A stretch of 64,000 bases of DNA, taken from Nepenthes gracilis (lineage: Eukaryota; Streptophyta; Magnoliopsida; Caryophyllales; Nepenthaceae). A program made the position numbers and the translations under genes. Below the pieces are notes generated by a model. It was not told the DNA's origin. It did no database searches and saw nothing but the letters and a program-made list of their open reading frames with translations. Below, one piece after another: positions 13,130 through 25,395 of the stretch. The stretch lies in the NCBI GenBank assembly GCA_033239525.1, contig BSYO01000038.1, positions 3,983,556 to 4,047,555 on the forward strand. The letters run 5' to 3'. Position 1 is the stretch's first letter. Each line of letters starts with the position of its first letter.

Positions 13130-13780
13130 AAAGATGATGAGTGGCAAGATACGATGGATCTTGCTAATTGTACGATCAAGTTATATACCACAAATAACAC
13201 TCTTTAATAAGTTATTGACTTGTCGGATCTAATAGAAGTCTAGATGAAGCTTGAAAATCAATATAAGTTTGAAGCTTGAAAATCAGTATAAGTTTGAATC
13301 TTTGACAATGAGGTTGCATGTGAAGAAACAGTTCCATGACCTTCGATTGTTGGAATGGAAAAATTTTAAAAAGCACTTAGATCCGTTTAATCAAATTTTG
13401 ACGTAGATGTCCATATTTAAGAAGGAGGAAGACAATGTATTAGTGTTGCTTAGCTTTTTACCGGCATTGTACAATCTTATTATCACAATGCTATTATTTA
13501 AAAAAGACATGCTCAATTTGGATGAGATCGTCGCTTCTTTACTTATAAATGATTAATGCGGAGGAGAAATGTTGATATTTCGGAGGAGTTGAGACTCTTT
13601 GCATTCACTAGCGATCAAGGACATGGGAGATCAAGGGACCGACGCAACAAATTAGAGAGGAGCAATTGTCGGTCTAAGTTTCAATATACAGAGTGTTTTC
13701 ATTGTGGTAAGAAGGGTAACATGAAATAAGATTACTCTAAGAGGAAGCAAGAAAAGGAGGGTAGAGGTGAACATCAAGAG
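13130..13780 (+). pseudogene. Copia gag remnant with CCHC knuckle
   Basis: The stretch around 13320-13560 resembles the UBN2-type gag core of copia elements. At 13692-13737 a zinc knuckle reads ECFHCGKKGNMK, a stop, then DYS, so the knuckle has the first two Cys but has lost the intact C-x2-C-x4-H-x4-C pattern. Frameshifts occur around it. Confidence 0.65.
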
Positions 13781-13859
13781 AGGAGAGATCCTGACGAAAA
13801 TGATCAGGTCTCTATCATTTCTTACGAAAACTTTCTAGTTGTCCACATGGGGAAGACAT

Positions 13860-14180
13860 TGAGTTTTCTAAGCTAAGAGACAAATTGGGTGATGGATAGC
13901 GGTTTCTCACACCATATGATATCAAAAAGTTCCTATTTATCGACTATACTCCTAGAGATTATAGGGTATTGAAGATGAGTAATGATAGTTCGTCGATGAT
14001 TGTTGATATTGAGGATTTTAGCTTGTGGATAAATAATGGGATGAAACTCGTGTTGAAGGGCATGCAACATATCCCGAATTTATGGTTGAATGTAATCTTA
14101 ATCAAAAAATTTGATGAAGAAGGTTTTTACACAGTGTTTAAAAAAGGTCAAAAAAACTCACCAAAGATGCCTCGATTGTA
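13860..14180 (+). pseudogene. Copia protease fragment
   Basis: NWVMDSGFSHHM at about 13884-13919 is the copia protease active-site region (WVLDSGAS type), and the open frame 13969-14181 continues with the protease body (LKGMQHIPNLWLNVILIKKF). Sequence homologous to the rest of pol is missing. Confidence 0.7.
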
Positions 14181-14484
14181 ATAAGGGAAAGCAAGCAATT
14201 AAACCAATATTTGATGAAAATTTTAATTGCTAAGGATAATGCCAAAGTGATTAATAGGGGATTGGTCAAAGTGACGGAAAGAGGAGGCCGAGGAGGAGTG
14301 CAAGAGAGAGTGATTTTATCGTAAAGGAGAAGTCAAAGGGGAGTGGAAATACTCCAGGTATGATAGAGAGGAAAATGGTATCATTCAAATTTGTAAAGGT
14401 TGATATTGGGATCCCATTAGAGGGGAAGTTGTTGAAGAGTAAATAATAGTGGTCACCGATAAAGGTTAAGGTCCCTTAAAAGTC

Positions 14485-15241
14485 GTGAGAAAACATTTAT
14501 TGGGTTTTGGTTAGTCCTTTATGAGTGCTAAAACAAACAGATAATTATTGGAGAGTCGTACGATTTGTGTGCAAGGATTACGTATTCGCGCATGCGACAA
14601 TGCTTGAGCATTGAACCTAAGGGTGCCCGAGTGCCAAATCTAGGGGTGCCCATGCTGAAGGCTCACCCGAGAATTGCTCGAGCATCGAAGACAGTGGCAT
14701 CCACGCTTGAGGTACTCATGACGGGCATTTGAGCGTGGCTTGTAGTATAAAAGCGTACTTGATTGGTTTTTAGTATATTTCGAAATTAAATCTCATACAA
14801 GAAGTATCGCGCACAGAGAGAAGATGAAGATATTCGATATCTGATTAATGTCCGATTTGAGTTCAGTTCTTTGCAAATATTGAATACGTTGTTTTAGAAT
14901 AGCTTTTAGAGTATATTTTGTTTGATTGCTTTTATTTCTCTTTATATTTATCTTGTTGGTTATTAGGTATGTTAAGGAGATTATAATCAATCATCATTCA
15001 TTCAAGATTGTAGTGAAGGGATTTTGAAGAGGGTTACTTATAATTAGTACTATTATTATTATAATGGATTTGTTTGAAATTTATGTCGTTATTCTTTTTA
15101 TTGATTGAAAAGGATTATTCACATTAAAAACGTTATACATCATTTCGGTTTCTTGTATTTACGAGTTTGATAGTTGATATTTGATAATGATGAATTTTAT
15201 TCTATTGCGTTGGGTTGTGCGTGTCTGAGTCAAATCCTAAC
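14485..15241 (+). repeat. 3' LTR of the deleted copia element
   Basis: Partner of 12187-12938. It ends in TCCTAACA, a normal copia LTR terminus. Confidence 0.8.
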
Positions 15242-15389
15242 AATTATTAGTTTTGTCCAGCTAACTATCTACATGACGGAAAGAAGAGAGTAATGACTCA
15301 CTTGATTTTATTTTATTTTTATTCTAGGAGGATGATTTTATCATCATATATGTTTTCACCGATCTAAGTTTTTAGCCAGATGGAAATGT
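15242..15389 (+). repeat. Unit B, first copy
   Basis: It aligns with 15630-15745: AACTATCTRCATGA, then GGAGRATGATTTTA-CATCATATAYGTTTTCA, then GACCTAAGTTT-like ends. Together with unit A it makes an A-B-A-B tandem array interrupted by the copia insertion. Confidence 0.7.
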
Positions 15390-15745
15390 AACTTAGTATA
15401 AAATGTTATGGATAGGTGATTTTTAGCCAATATCGGTCGGATCGAGAATGAAAGAATCTGACCTATTAACTATTCACAAGTACTTGTTAACTAGCCACAC
15501 TCTTTTTATAGTCTCGACTATTGTATTTTCGAGTCCAAGAAACATGTTTAAGAGAATTTGTTTCGTAAAGACATTCGAATTATGTCTAAACTAAATCAAG
15601 AGGTTAGTCCCTACTCCAAATAGAACTTACGACTAGCTTCGTGTAGTCAACTATCTGCATGATGGGAAAAAGAGAATGTTGAATCATTCCATTTATTATA
15701 GGAGAATGATTTTAACATCATATACGTTTTCATCGACCTAAGTTT
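15390..15745 (+). repeat. Second copy of the A-B tandem unit
   Basis: Unit A copy (15390-15625) followed by unit B copy (15630-15745). No coding potential is evident. The family could not be named. Confidence 0.7.
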
Positions 15746-15749
15746 AGGT

Positions 15750-16950
15750 ATAATTCTCGTGGGGATAAATCTATAGTCGTGATTTGAGAAATGCTAAAAT
15801 AATTTAGACAATACCGTGCACTTTAATTAAATTATTTTAATATGTATTTTTGATGGGTTTTTTTCTTATAATTTTATCATATTTAGACTTATTCAGTTAT
15901 ATTTTAAAAAATTATTATATTTTATTTATTTTTAGATCTTTGGAAATGCTTCAAAACATTATAATTTATATAATTTCTCTCACAAAATCTTTAAAAATTG
16001 CTACCAACGGTCAATTGTGACGATTTTTCGATCGACAAGTTTTGGTCAACCAAAAAGCCCTAACAAATTTCTGTTATGATTTTATTAAATAATATGTGTA
16101 TTTATCCTCTTGACTTTAACTTTATCTTTAAAAATAAAATAAAAATATAAATAATTTTTTGAAAGGCAAATTACATTGTGACCACTGATGGACTCATTGC
16201 TAGTATTGTAGGTAACGTTCCTTGGGTTGAATTCAAACTAGGATACGGTCGTAAATAAAGAGAAATATGAGGGCAGAAGCGGGCCATCGAGGATTAATTT
16301 GTCTATTCAACAAATATATCAGCAGGTCAAACAGTGCGAGCCTGCGCGTGGAGAGTCGAGAAAGGAGCGTGGGAGTTGAGTTGGAATGGATAAGGTAACG
16401 GCGATTATATTAAGACAAAATAATAATAATAATAACAAATAATATTTATATGTTTATTTATATTAAAAATAAGAAATATATAAAAATAAAAATAATTTAA
16501 AATAATTTACGTATATTTAAAATTTATTTTTAGCAATTTTGATATAAATTTATATATAAGTAGGTATATGAATAGTAATATTATTATAAAATTATATTAC
16601 TCTATTAATTAAATAAAAAAGTTAAAAATATATTTTTAATTTTAGTTTATATTTTAGTGGTACTTATACTTTATACAAAATCTAAGCTATATAAATAATA
16701 TTTATAATCTTACATTATTATGTTAAAAATCAATAATATTTAAATAATTAGGAAAATATATTGGATAATACTTTATGATAATTAGAGATTGTATTGAATT
16801 TAGATAAATATATAATTTATTACATTGTATTTAATAATAAATTAATGCATTGAAACCCATAACAAGCAAATAATTTGGATAATTTTTTGATGATGTGCAT
16901 TTTAATTAATTACTCAAGCTGTCCTTATTCTGGGCATCCACTTTCTCTGT
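15750..16950. other. AT-rich intergenic region upstream of the RING gene
   Basis: Very AT-rich from about 16400 to 16870, with no ORF, RNA or recognisable element. The 3' end should contain the promoter of the RING gene, but no convincing TATA box could be singled out. Confidence 0.4.
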
Positions 16951-16970
16951 CTCTCTCTCTCTATACTTTC
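16943..16970 (+). promoter_or_regulatory. CT-rich tract near the RING gene 5' end
   Basis: A pyrimidine run (CTCTGTCTCTCTCTCTCT) lies about 270 bp upstream of the start codon. Such tracts are common in plant core promoters and 5' leaders (Y patches). A regulatory role is inferred only. Confidence 0.35.
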
Positions 16971-17230
16971 CGCCTCTGCTTTCAGAAGAAACAACTTGAA
17001 AGAAGAACCCAGAATAAAGAAGGGCAGAAACCTCTGGAATGAGAAAGCCACAGCTTCTGAGGGAGAGTGAGGGAGGAAAGGGCAGATAGCGTTATTGCTT
17101 TTGGGGAAGCAAAGGATTTTTGAGGGTGGGGAAGAAGAAGAATCAATTTTGATTGATTGATCGTCTGTGGGTTTGATTCTAGTTTTAGAAACTTGGTTGG
17201 GAGAATTTTTTTTTTTTTTTTTTTTGTGAA

Positions 17231-18561
17231 ATGTACGTTTCTTCTATGCGAAAATCTTTCAAGGATTCTCTCAAAGTCCTTGAAGCCGATATTCAGCATG
17301 CTAATACTTTGTAAGTCCCCTTCCTTTCTTATTTTTGTTTTGTTCTTCATTTTCCGGGGCTTTTGAATGTGTGGTTATATGTAAAGGTCACTTAATTGGT
17401 GAAATTTCCTTTTGTGCTATATGTTCTCTCTCTCTCTCTTTTAAAGGTTTTTGATTGTGGGCTTTTTTCCTTTTTTGTTTGCTTGGGCTTTTGATTGTTG
17501 ATTTTTTTGGGGGGTCTTTCTCTTCTTAGGGTTTTTGATTGCTTGGGGGAGGGGTTTTGGTTGTTGGGTTGTTTGACTCGCGAATTTTTGTGGATTCTTA
17601 TGTTGGGTGCTTTAGAAGGTACTTTCCTTAGTGGAATTTTTTCCTCCTAAGTTAACGTTGTGAGTAGATGAATTTGATTACCCGTTTTCATTTGTTCATT
17701 TTTGTGGTCTTGAAGTAGATGATTAGAGTGAACGAATTGCTGGGGCTATATTATTAGGTTGTGGTAAATCGAAGCTCTTAGGGAAAATGTTTTCATCTGA
17801 AGTTTCTTTCACTGATTCAGCAAAGCGTTACCAAATAGTTTTTAATATTCAACATGCAGTGTTCTTCGTTTGCTTATTGATTAGATGATGAAGTGCTGCC
17901 GGCATTGACACTTACGAACGGTTATTCTTCCTAGCTCTTGTTTTCTCTATACTTTCAGCATGTGAAACATTAGACTTTAGCTATTTGTTTTTCTGAAAAT
18001 GCTCTCTGTAATTGGAAATAAGTGCTAGATTTCTCGATTTCCCAGTTTCTTCATACATATCGACTTTTTGAGAATCCTGCTTCAATGATTGCTTGTTGAG
18101 GGTAAAGAGTGACTATTACTTATCAAAAAGTATTAGGTCTTGGTGGGATTGAAGCGCCCTGCTTTTACTTCATTGTGCCCTGCTTCCGATTCTTCAATTA
18201 GTATTCAATCGTTCTTTTTTAAAAGATCAGAGAAGTTTTAAATTTTGAGTTATTCTTTTTTGTTTCATTTATTTATATTGTCTGGGTTGCTGGCTTCAGG
18301 GCTTCGGAATTTCAGAGAGAGTATGATGGGGCCTGTCTTCAAATGAGAATGTCGTACAGTCCTGCTGCCCACTTCTTCCTTTTCTTGGTCCAATGGACAG
18401 ATTGCCATTTAGCTGGGGTTCTGGGGCTGTTGAGAATCCTAATTTATAAGGTGTGAAATTATGTGGGTTAGATATTGTTTTATAGCTTTTGTAATTAGTG
18501 ATGTTTATAGACCTTAATGAGATTTCTTATAGATTTGTCCTATTTATTTGAAATATTATTT

Positions 18562-18654
<93 letters not shown>

Positions 18655-21600
18655 TTCCTCATACTCCATTTTATACACCATTTGCATAAAGATAAAAAAG
18701 ATGATATGGCATTACCACATTAGCCCTATAGAAAAAAGTTGGAAAAAATAACTACTTATTTGAAAAGATAGCTACTTCTCTTTGTATGCATATTTTTGGT
18801 AAAATAGTTGTAAAATACGATTACATGTGTTACTTTATATATATAAATTAGTTGCTGATTTTCTGTTTTGATATGAAATTTGTTGTTGCAGGTTTATGTT
18901 GATGGCAGCACGACCATGTCCACTCATGAAAGAAAAGCAAGTATCAGAGAATTTTATGGTAGATAATATTTCTGAATTTTCCTTCTGCATATGGCCTTAC
19001 ATTTTCCTTTTCCTACCTATTGAAACTGTAATCTTATGCTTGTCTTGGCAACAGCTGTAATTTATCCGTCCTTATTGCAACTTCAAGGCGGTGTTACTGA
19101 TACAGAGGACAAGAAACAGAAAGCCATATGCATGGAAAGGTATCGTAAGAGAGATGATGATGAGAGTAGGAAATGTTCAGATGTGGATATTGAAAGGGAA
19201 GAAGAATGTGGAATTTGCCTGGAGACGAATAGTAAAATTCTACTGCCTAATTGTAACCATGTCATGTGCCTGAAATGCTATAGAGAATGGTAATTTCTGA
19301 CATTACTCTTTCCGAATTTTAGTTTCCCATGCATGCTGGTATACACATTTGCATATTTGTCTTTATTACACTGAGAAGACATATGGGTTACAAATATTAT
19401 GAAAAATAGGAAATTAGACTAACAGGTTTATACCCAAGTAACAGCAGAAACACTAAGATTGGTTAAATCACAGGTGACGGCTTGCTTTAAGCCCAGAGTA
19501 TATTCACAAAGGTAAAATATCCATTTTCCACAAGCCACGCCATTTTTGTGATGCTTCAATATTATGCCTCTATATTTTTCCTTTTCATATTCTAGAAAAA
19601 GTGCTCTCCCTCCTGTTTTTCACACTCTCTTTGCACACATCCACACAAAAGAAGAGTGAACATGAGGGAGTCATCCGACCAAAACCCAAAAATAATTAGC
19701 TCCCATTGAATACTAAATGATTATGGATCGGGTTGGATAACCTTTCATGGGCGGACCTTATCCATTCAAAAACCTAACACGCTGTCTTCAAACTGCATGC
19801 AGCTTCTCATAATTCCACAGATTTTCATTCTTATGTTCCCATTCTAAATGTTCTTGAAATATTTCTGGCTAAGATTAGTGTTAAAAATCAAGTCAGGTGC
19901 TGTTTTTGGATTTGACAGCTTAGCATTGTTTTCCATATGGTCTATGGAGGTGTGAAAAACTAAGGAAAATGTATGCATTCATGTGAAAAATGAAATCAAT
20001 AATACATATGAATTTATGAACCACCAGTATGGATCTTGAAGTTGTGTCTTGTGCTTATTGATCTGTAGAATCTGCTGACAATCTTAATTTCTAAAGTTTA
20101 AAGGAGACGACAAATTTTGTGACCTTTTTTTGTAGATATTCAGGTAGTGTAACTACTAACTAGTGATGGTGGTCTCTTCATTGAGTATAATTGCCAACTA
20201 TTCTGATTTTTTTTTTATATAACTTTTGTATTTCTTTATTTCTCCTCCGACTAGTATGATGGTAACTTCCATTTTGCTTATCAGTTATGTTCTAGTTCTG
20301 GGCAAGTAAGTAAATATGAAAGAGGATAGTTTTTGTAATACTTGTGTAATTACTGAAAGAAGCACTAACATTTTTTCTGGGCTAGCATGTCGCCTTTCCA
20401 CTAGTTTCAAGTACTGGCACTTGCGGACACTCTCCGACTTGTATCAGAATATTTTGTTATTTTTTCTTGTCTTTGACAACTTGCAATATGTTTTGGGTAT
20501 GTCAGTCTATTTTGTTAGAGAAAAATGGTGTTCTCAATACAAACATAAAAAAATCAGAGCCATATTGTAATTTAGAAAAAAATAAAATTGTAAGCCATGT
20601 TGCCTTCTTTTTTATTGTGTGGGGTATGTCATTGCACAATTCATAATATTGGAACTTTTTGGGATGATGGAACAAGAAATTTGTACTGTTTTATTGGTAA
20701 TTTAGTAAAAGTTAATTTTGTTGAATAATTATATTATCATATTTATAAATATTCTATGGATTTTAATTGATGCATCTCCGGTGTATTGTGCCCTCATTTT
20801 TAGAAAACCTATGTCTTGGCGTGTTGTCGTCTCGTGTCCTTATCCATGCTTCTTAGGTAATTAGTGGATTGCATAATAAGCTTCACCTTTGTCAATGTTA
20901 CTTCTGGTCAGTGATTATGGTGCTGAGTTGAATGCTGAAGGTCATGAGATTTTCCACTGTGTACTGCTTGAACCACCTATCTCATTGAAAGGATTTCTGT
21001 ACTGCTCATAGTTAGTGAGTTTGCATCTTCATCAAATTAACAGTTGCCAACCCTCTGCTGATAGAACACATGCTGTGAGTGCATATAATCTGGAAAGTTG
21101 GTTTGGAAAAATATAAAAGTTAAAGAAAAGGAAGAGAAAAAAAGGAGGGTACTCGGTTTAAGGTATCAATAGTATTACAGTTAAGCTGATATTTGGAATT
21201 TCTGCTTAAGGGTTTTTAAACAGGTAGATGTCAACTGTTTGAGAGGCCTTAAGTGTATTACCGATGAGGAGTCATAGTTCATAGCAACTCAATTGTATTT
21301 CATAGCATCAATCCAACAACCTTGTGTTGGTGTTGTTAAGATTGGCATTATATTGCAATATATTAGCTGACATTCAAAATATCAACCAAGACAACCAATA
21401 TTTAGCTCAACCGATATAACGGCCTGTATTTCTCTATCAGTTTATACTTTTTGGAATATTTTTTCTTCCAATATATCTAATACTAATATTTATTATTTGA
21501 TATGTTTGATACCGATGTGATTATGACCAATATCAATACCGAATTTTCGTCCATGGTATATAATCTTTGTCCTGCCCTTAAGATGATTCTTCTCCCCTTT

Positions 21601-24600
21601 TTACTTCTGTATCTAACAGGATTGGGGATTTTTGGTTCTTATTGATCGTGCTTGCCCTGTAATTAAGGGTTTCTTCTCTGCGACTTTGAAAGCTTCAGCT
21701 TTATGACTGTTTTATGCTGTGTCTCAATGAATGATGTCCCCTGGTACAAATATTTTTCGATATCACAACAAAATAGCAATATACGATATAGGCAATACTG
21801 ATATAGGCGCAACCGATTCAGATGCTGCTACTAATATTGTACCCATACACTCTACTGAATTTGGTGGGGCTTCTAAGTTGTGATGGAATAACTTGTGATA
21901 TGACCTGTAATGTGAAGTGGTATAAAACTGTGAAAATGGTGAGAGATGATGCTTGAGATCTGTAGTCTCATGTTTGGGAAGATTTAACTGCTTCCATTAA
22001 ACGTGGTGTGTGATTAATCTGAACCCAAGCCCAAACTGTCTTTTTATTCATTCATCTTTGGGACAAAGAGCCGGGAGTGAGAAATTTGTGGTGCACTGGT
22101 TCCAGGGGAGATCTTTGAGCAGGTCTCTGTTACTGTTATTATGGTTCAAATCAATTGAAGAGGAAGGATTTCTTGGCCATTAACTCAAGTTACTTATTTT
22201 GTGGGTGGATTAACTTTAGACCCGTTATACTTCATAGATTTGAATGTTGAGTAATAAAATGCCAACACGTAAAAAAGTAGGCATTGCCTATATGTGAATG
22301 TTAAGATGGATGATTGGAGATATATTAATAGACACGATAATGAATAATGATGTTTTTAACTGTTTAGAAGTTACATATATAGAAGATAAGATGAGGAAAT
22401 GACGTTTAAGGAAATTTAGACACTTGAAATGTTGGAACTTCCGTGAAGAAATTTGAGTAGTGATTGGAGATGAAATGGATGCTAAAAAACTTGGAGTCAT
22501 GTGATAAAAAATTATTTAGAATTGCTTCTACTTTCAGTTGTTATTGAACTAAATTGAGTTGAATGATAATAAATTCATATAGCTGATATCACTTAGTGAG
22601 ACTTAAGGTTTTATTATTGTTGTATTTTATGGTTGGGTTTGAAAAGGAGTAAAATTTTGTAATTTTGCTGGTCTTATTGAAGTTGACGAAGCTGTATATA
22701 TTCACCTGATTATTATGGAATATTTTACTGAGGAATATGTTTTTTAATGATATAGCTGCATCTAGATAGGATAGCCAGCTGTATATATAGGTTAATGGAG
22801 GTAGCCTGCAATTTTTTTCTCCAAATTCCACACCATAGGGCTTACATAGAAATGGATAGTCAGAGGATTTCTGTAGGGTGCCTCTAATAGCCTGCTGCCG
22901 GTTTCTACAGTATAAGTTTTAATTTAAAGAAGAGAGCTATCCACAAAACATATAATAAACATTTCATAACATAAGAAAGTTCATTTTTAATCCCCATATA
23001 GTATCTGAAGGAGTTTGAAGAGTCACTTCTTCAAATTCTAAACAGGAGAAATCCCAAAAAAACTATCAATAAATGATGAATTCTATTGTACAAATGATAG
23101 GACAGGGCTAAGGCATTAATATCGACAGGGATTAGGATGAGCTTTGATAATTTAAGACAATGTGTCGATGAAAAGGACTTTAGGTACCAAAATTCTAGTT
23201 ACCGGTTCCATGACCGGTGCAGCTGACATTTGCAAGACCTGCTGGAGCATTAACAAGAGTCCCTATGTGATACCGGGGATCTCATTGGTGAAACAGCTTT
23301 AAACTAGGCCAAGCCTAAACTGAAATATTTCTGGGTGGCTTTATCTAACATACATGTGACAGGGAGTCCCTTTACGGTCCTTCCATTTTTTATCTTCCCG
23401 CATCATACCATCATACTCTAATGTGAGGACTTTAGCATATCAACTTGGCCCATTAGAATTATGGGGGGACAGATCTATTATATTTTAATATGTTATCGTA
23501 ATCATAGTTGTTAAGATGAAGTTTTTAATATTAGGAGTGCGAGGGAATTTTAATAGCTGAAAAAACACACTCTCCCATTGCTAAATTGTCAGCGTCCAAC
23601 ACTTATTGACTAGGAAGCACGGACACTCTTTCAGGTTAAAAGTGTTGGTGTCCGACACGTATCGGACACTGACATGCCCCGAGAAGTATCGAACACACTC
23701 TGATACGTGTTAATTTATATTTTTTGTCTGACATATTTTGGACATACTCCGAACACATTTCAACACGTTTTGGACACATTCCGACATGTTTTGGACACAT
23801 TCCGACATGTTTTGGACACATTAAATAATTTTATAATTTTAAAAAAAATTGTGGGCTATTTTGTAAATTTTTTAAAAAAATGTAAGCTGTTTTATAATTT
23901 TAAAAATGTAAAGTCGTACATCTCTTTCATTTCTATCAATAGTTTCAACTTCTTAAGATTATCTCATAGTCAAAAGAGACTCCTTTCGTAGTATGTGACA
24001 CTTTTCATTCATTAAATTTTTATAGAATATAAAGTCATAACTCGAAAAAGAAAAAATAAATATGGAGGTGAAGCAAATAAACGTGACAACACAGTTGATC
24101 TTTTGTGGAGTAATAATTTAATTTCTTCATCACAAATGAATGCGATAATCCACAAATCTAGTAGAAAAAGTAATATTCATCAATTAAAAAATTATAAAAT
24201 ATAATTTTAGTTTACGTGTTCCCACTGTGTCATATTCTTAATTTTTAAAAAATAGCGTGTTAGCTTGTCAGTGTCACGTCGTATTCATGTCCCGTGTTGG
24301 TGTCCATGCTTCGTAGCTTATTGGATACCGATATTCTCTCAAGACTTATTGGACATGCTACGATACATGTCTATTTTTTTTTTTTTTTTAATTTTTAAAA
24401 AAATTCCGATGCACTTCAACACATTTGGAGGAGTTTTGGACATGCTTGGACATATTTGGAACACGCTTTTGTTCTGAATTTTTCTGATATATTGTATCGT
24501 TTGACAATTATAAAATATCAAGTGGTAAAGTTAACATATAAATATTGATTGATAAATAAAAATTTTTTATATTAAGTTTTGCCTTAATTTTATAGGTTAT

Positions 24601-25395
24601 ATTATTATTATATTATAATAGTTTATTAAAGATATTATAGTATATCTCATGTATGTTGGCTTAGTTATATACTTTCCTATGAAAAATTTTCAAATAAATA
24701 TACAAATTTTTTTGTTTATTTAGTATAAAATATTATTATTTATCAATTGAAAAATAATAAACTATGATTTTTATTAGTATGTCTCAAGTGTTTCATGTCC
24801 ATGATTCTAGGAAATTAGTTTATCGGCATGTCAGATATTGTGTTGTGTCAATGCTTCATAGCTCCCGATGGCCAGGCTGCTTTCCTCGCATACCCTGAAC
24901 TCAGTGCGTAAATGGTAAGCAGATGTGCTCTTGCAGATTAATCGCCCGGTTCTTCCTTTATGGTATTTGTTTGAGTTTTCCATGGTTTAAATTTATTTTG
25001 CCCGCTTGTACTGCCATGTGTGAGGCTTGACTTGTATACGATCTTATCTTATATTAGATCCAAGTGGTTGTTTTGACTATTTGAATATGCAACTCTACCA
25101 TTACACTAAGCTCCCGTTTAATATATGTTAGTGTATGGATTATTATTGATTGTACATCTCAAGATATCTGTACCCCTTTTTCAGGCGCTCGAGGTCACAA
25201 TCTTGCCCCTTTTGTCGGGATAGTCTCAAGAGGGTGAACTCAGGAGATCTTTGGGTGTTCACTGATGGAAGGGACATCGTCGACATGGTGACACTGACGA
25301 GGGAGAATCTGAGGCGGCTTTTTATGTACATAGATAAGTTGCCATTGATTGTTCCCGATTCATTCTTCGACACTTACGATTCTCACCTGAGGTAA
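17231..25395 (+). CDS. RING-HC E3 ubiquitin ligase, AIRP2-like, 5 exons
   Basis: Exons: 17231-17310, 18300-18450, 18892-18958, 19055-19289, 25185-25395; all introns are GT-AG and the joined frame is 247 codons plus TAA. The product resembles the Arabidopsis AIRP2 group, a positive regulator of abscisic acid responses that acts as a cytosolic E3 ligase. The RING is C3HC4: Cys151, Cys154, Cys166, His168, Cys171, Cys174, Cys185, Cys188. The domain is split after Trp178 by a 5.9-kb intron. The N-terminal region (MRKSFKDSLKVLEADIQHAN, SYSPAAHFFLFLVQWTDCHL) and C-terminal tail (LFMYIDKLPLIVPD, ending DTYDSHLR) are strongly conserved in the group. A second in-frame Met at 17246 would give 242 residues, the length I recall for AIRP2, so the start is uncertain by five codons. 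AATAAA at 25769-25774 is a candidate polyadenylation signal. Confidence 0.93.
18563..18652. repeat. (TA)n(GA)n microsatellite in RING gene intron 2
   Basis: About 45 bases of TA repeat followed directly by about 45 bases of GA repeat. It produces a spurious open frame and is likely to be length-polymorphic. Confidence 0.95.
22304..22435 (+). mobile_element. LINE (non-LTR retrotransposon) remnant, RT C-terminal tail
   Basis: The + strand gives RWMIGDI at the start and, later, VTYIEDKMRK, a stop, and RLRKFRHLK. This corresponds to the tail of plant LINE ORF2 (RWMCG...R-R--IRN...VAPIEDKMRE-RLRWFGHV). The match is short but the motif order and spacing fit. A stop and several replacements show decay. 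Confidence 0.5.
23610..24865. repeat. GGACAC-rich element with inverted ends in RING gene intron 4
   Basis: The left end has GAAGCACGGACAC (23615-23627) and the right end has GTGTCAATGCTTC (24845-24857), an imperfect inverted pair; a similar inward motif GTCCATGCTTCGTAGCT sits at 24302-24318. Inside, short units like TTTTGGACACATTCCGACATG occur in tandem (23767-23820) and again in looser form at 24405-24470. No transposase is seen, so it could be a non-autonomous DNA element or a decayed pair of repeats. Confidence 0.4.

Larger units (their letters stand above)
12187..15241 (+). mobile_element. Internally deleted Ty1/copia retrotransposon
   Basis: Two direct LTRs of about 750 bp (12187-12938 and 14485-15241) enclose only about 1.5 kb. 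The interior reads as gag with a CCHC knuckle, then a short protease/pre-integrase piece, and then jumps to the 3' LTR. Integrase, reverse transcriptase and RNase H are absent, so this is a deletion derivative, not merely a mutated copy. The LTR contains a proximal GC-rich block with GAGC/GCTC motifs and a TATAAAAG box (12438-12446 and 14748-14755). The 3' LTR ends TCCTAACA. Confidence 0.85.
19290..25184 (+). other. 5.9-kb intron 4 of the RING gene
   Basis: Donor GTAATT and acceptor TTTTTCAG. The intron is far longer than the other three (989, 441 and 96 bp) and separates the first six zinc ligands from the last two. It holds a LINE tail remnant (about 22304-22435) and a repeat-bounded element (23610-24865); the rest is unclassified AT-rich sequence. 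Confidence 0.85.

Noticed and set aside
17157..17366. A 69-codon Phe-rich frame at the RING gene 5' end
   Set aside because: It is out of frame with exon 1 and caused by the poly-T run at 17206-17226.
18548..18751. Open frame with Tyr-Ile and Arg-Glu repeats
   Set aside because: Translation of the TA/GA microsatellite within RING gene intron 2.
23636..23821. Repetitive MCPKHVGMCPKHV frame
   Set aside because: It is produced by the GGACACATTCCGACATG tandem repeat and has no coding context.
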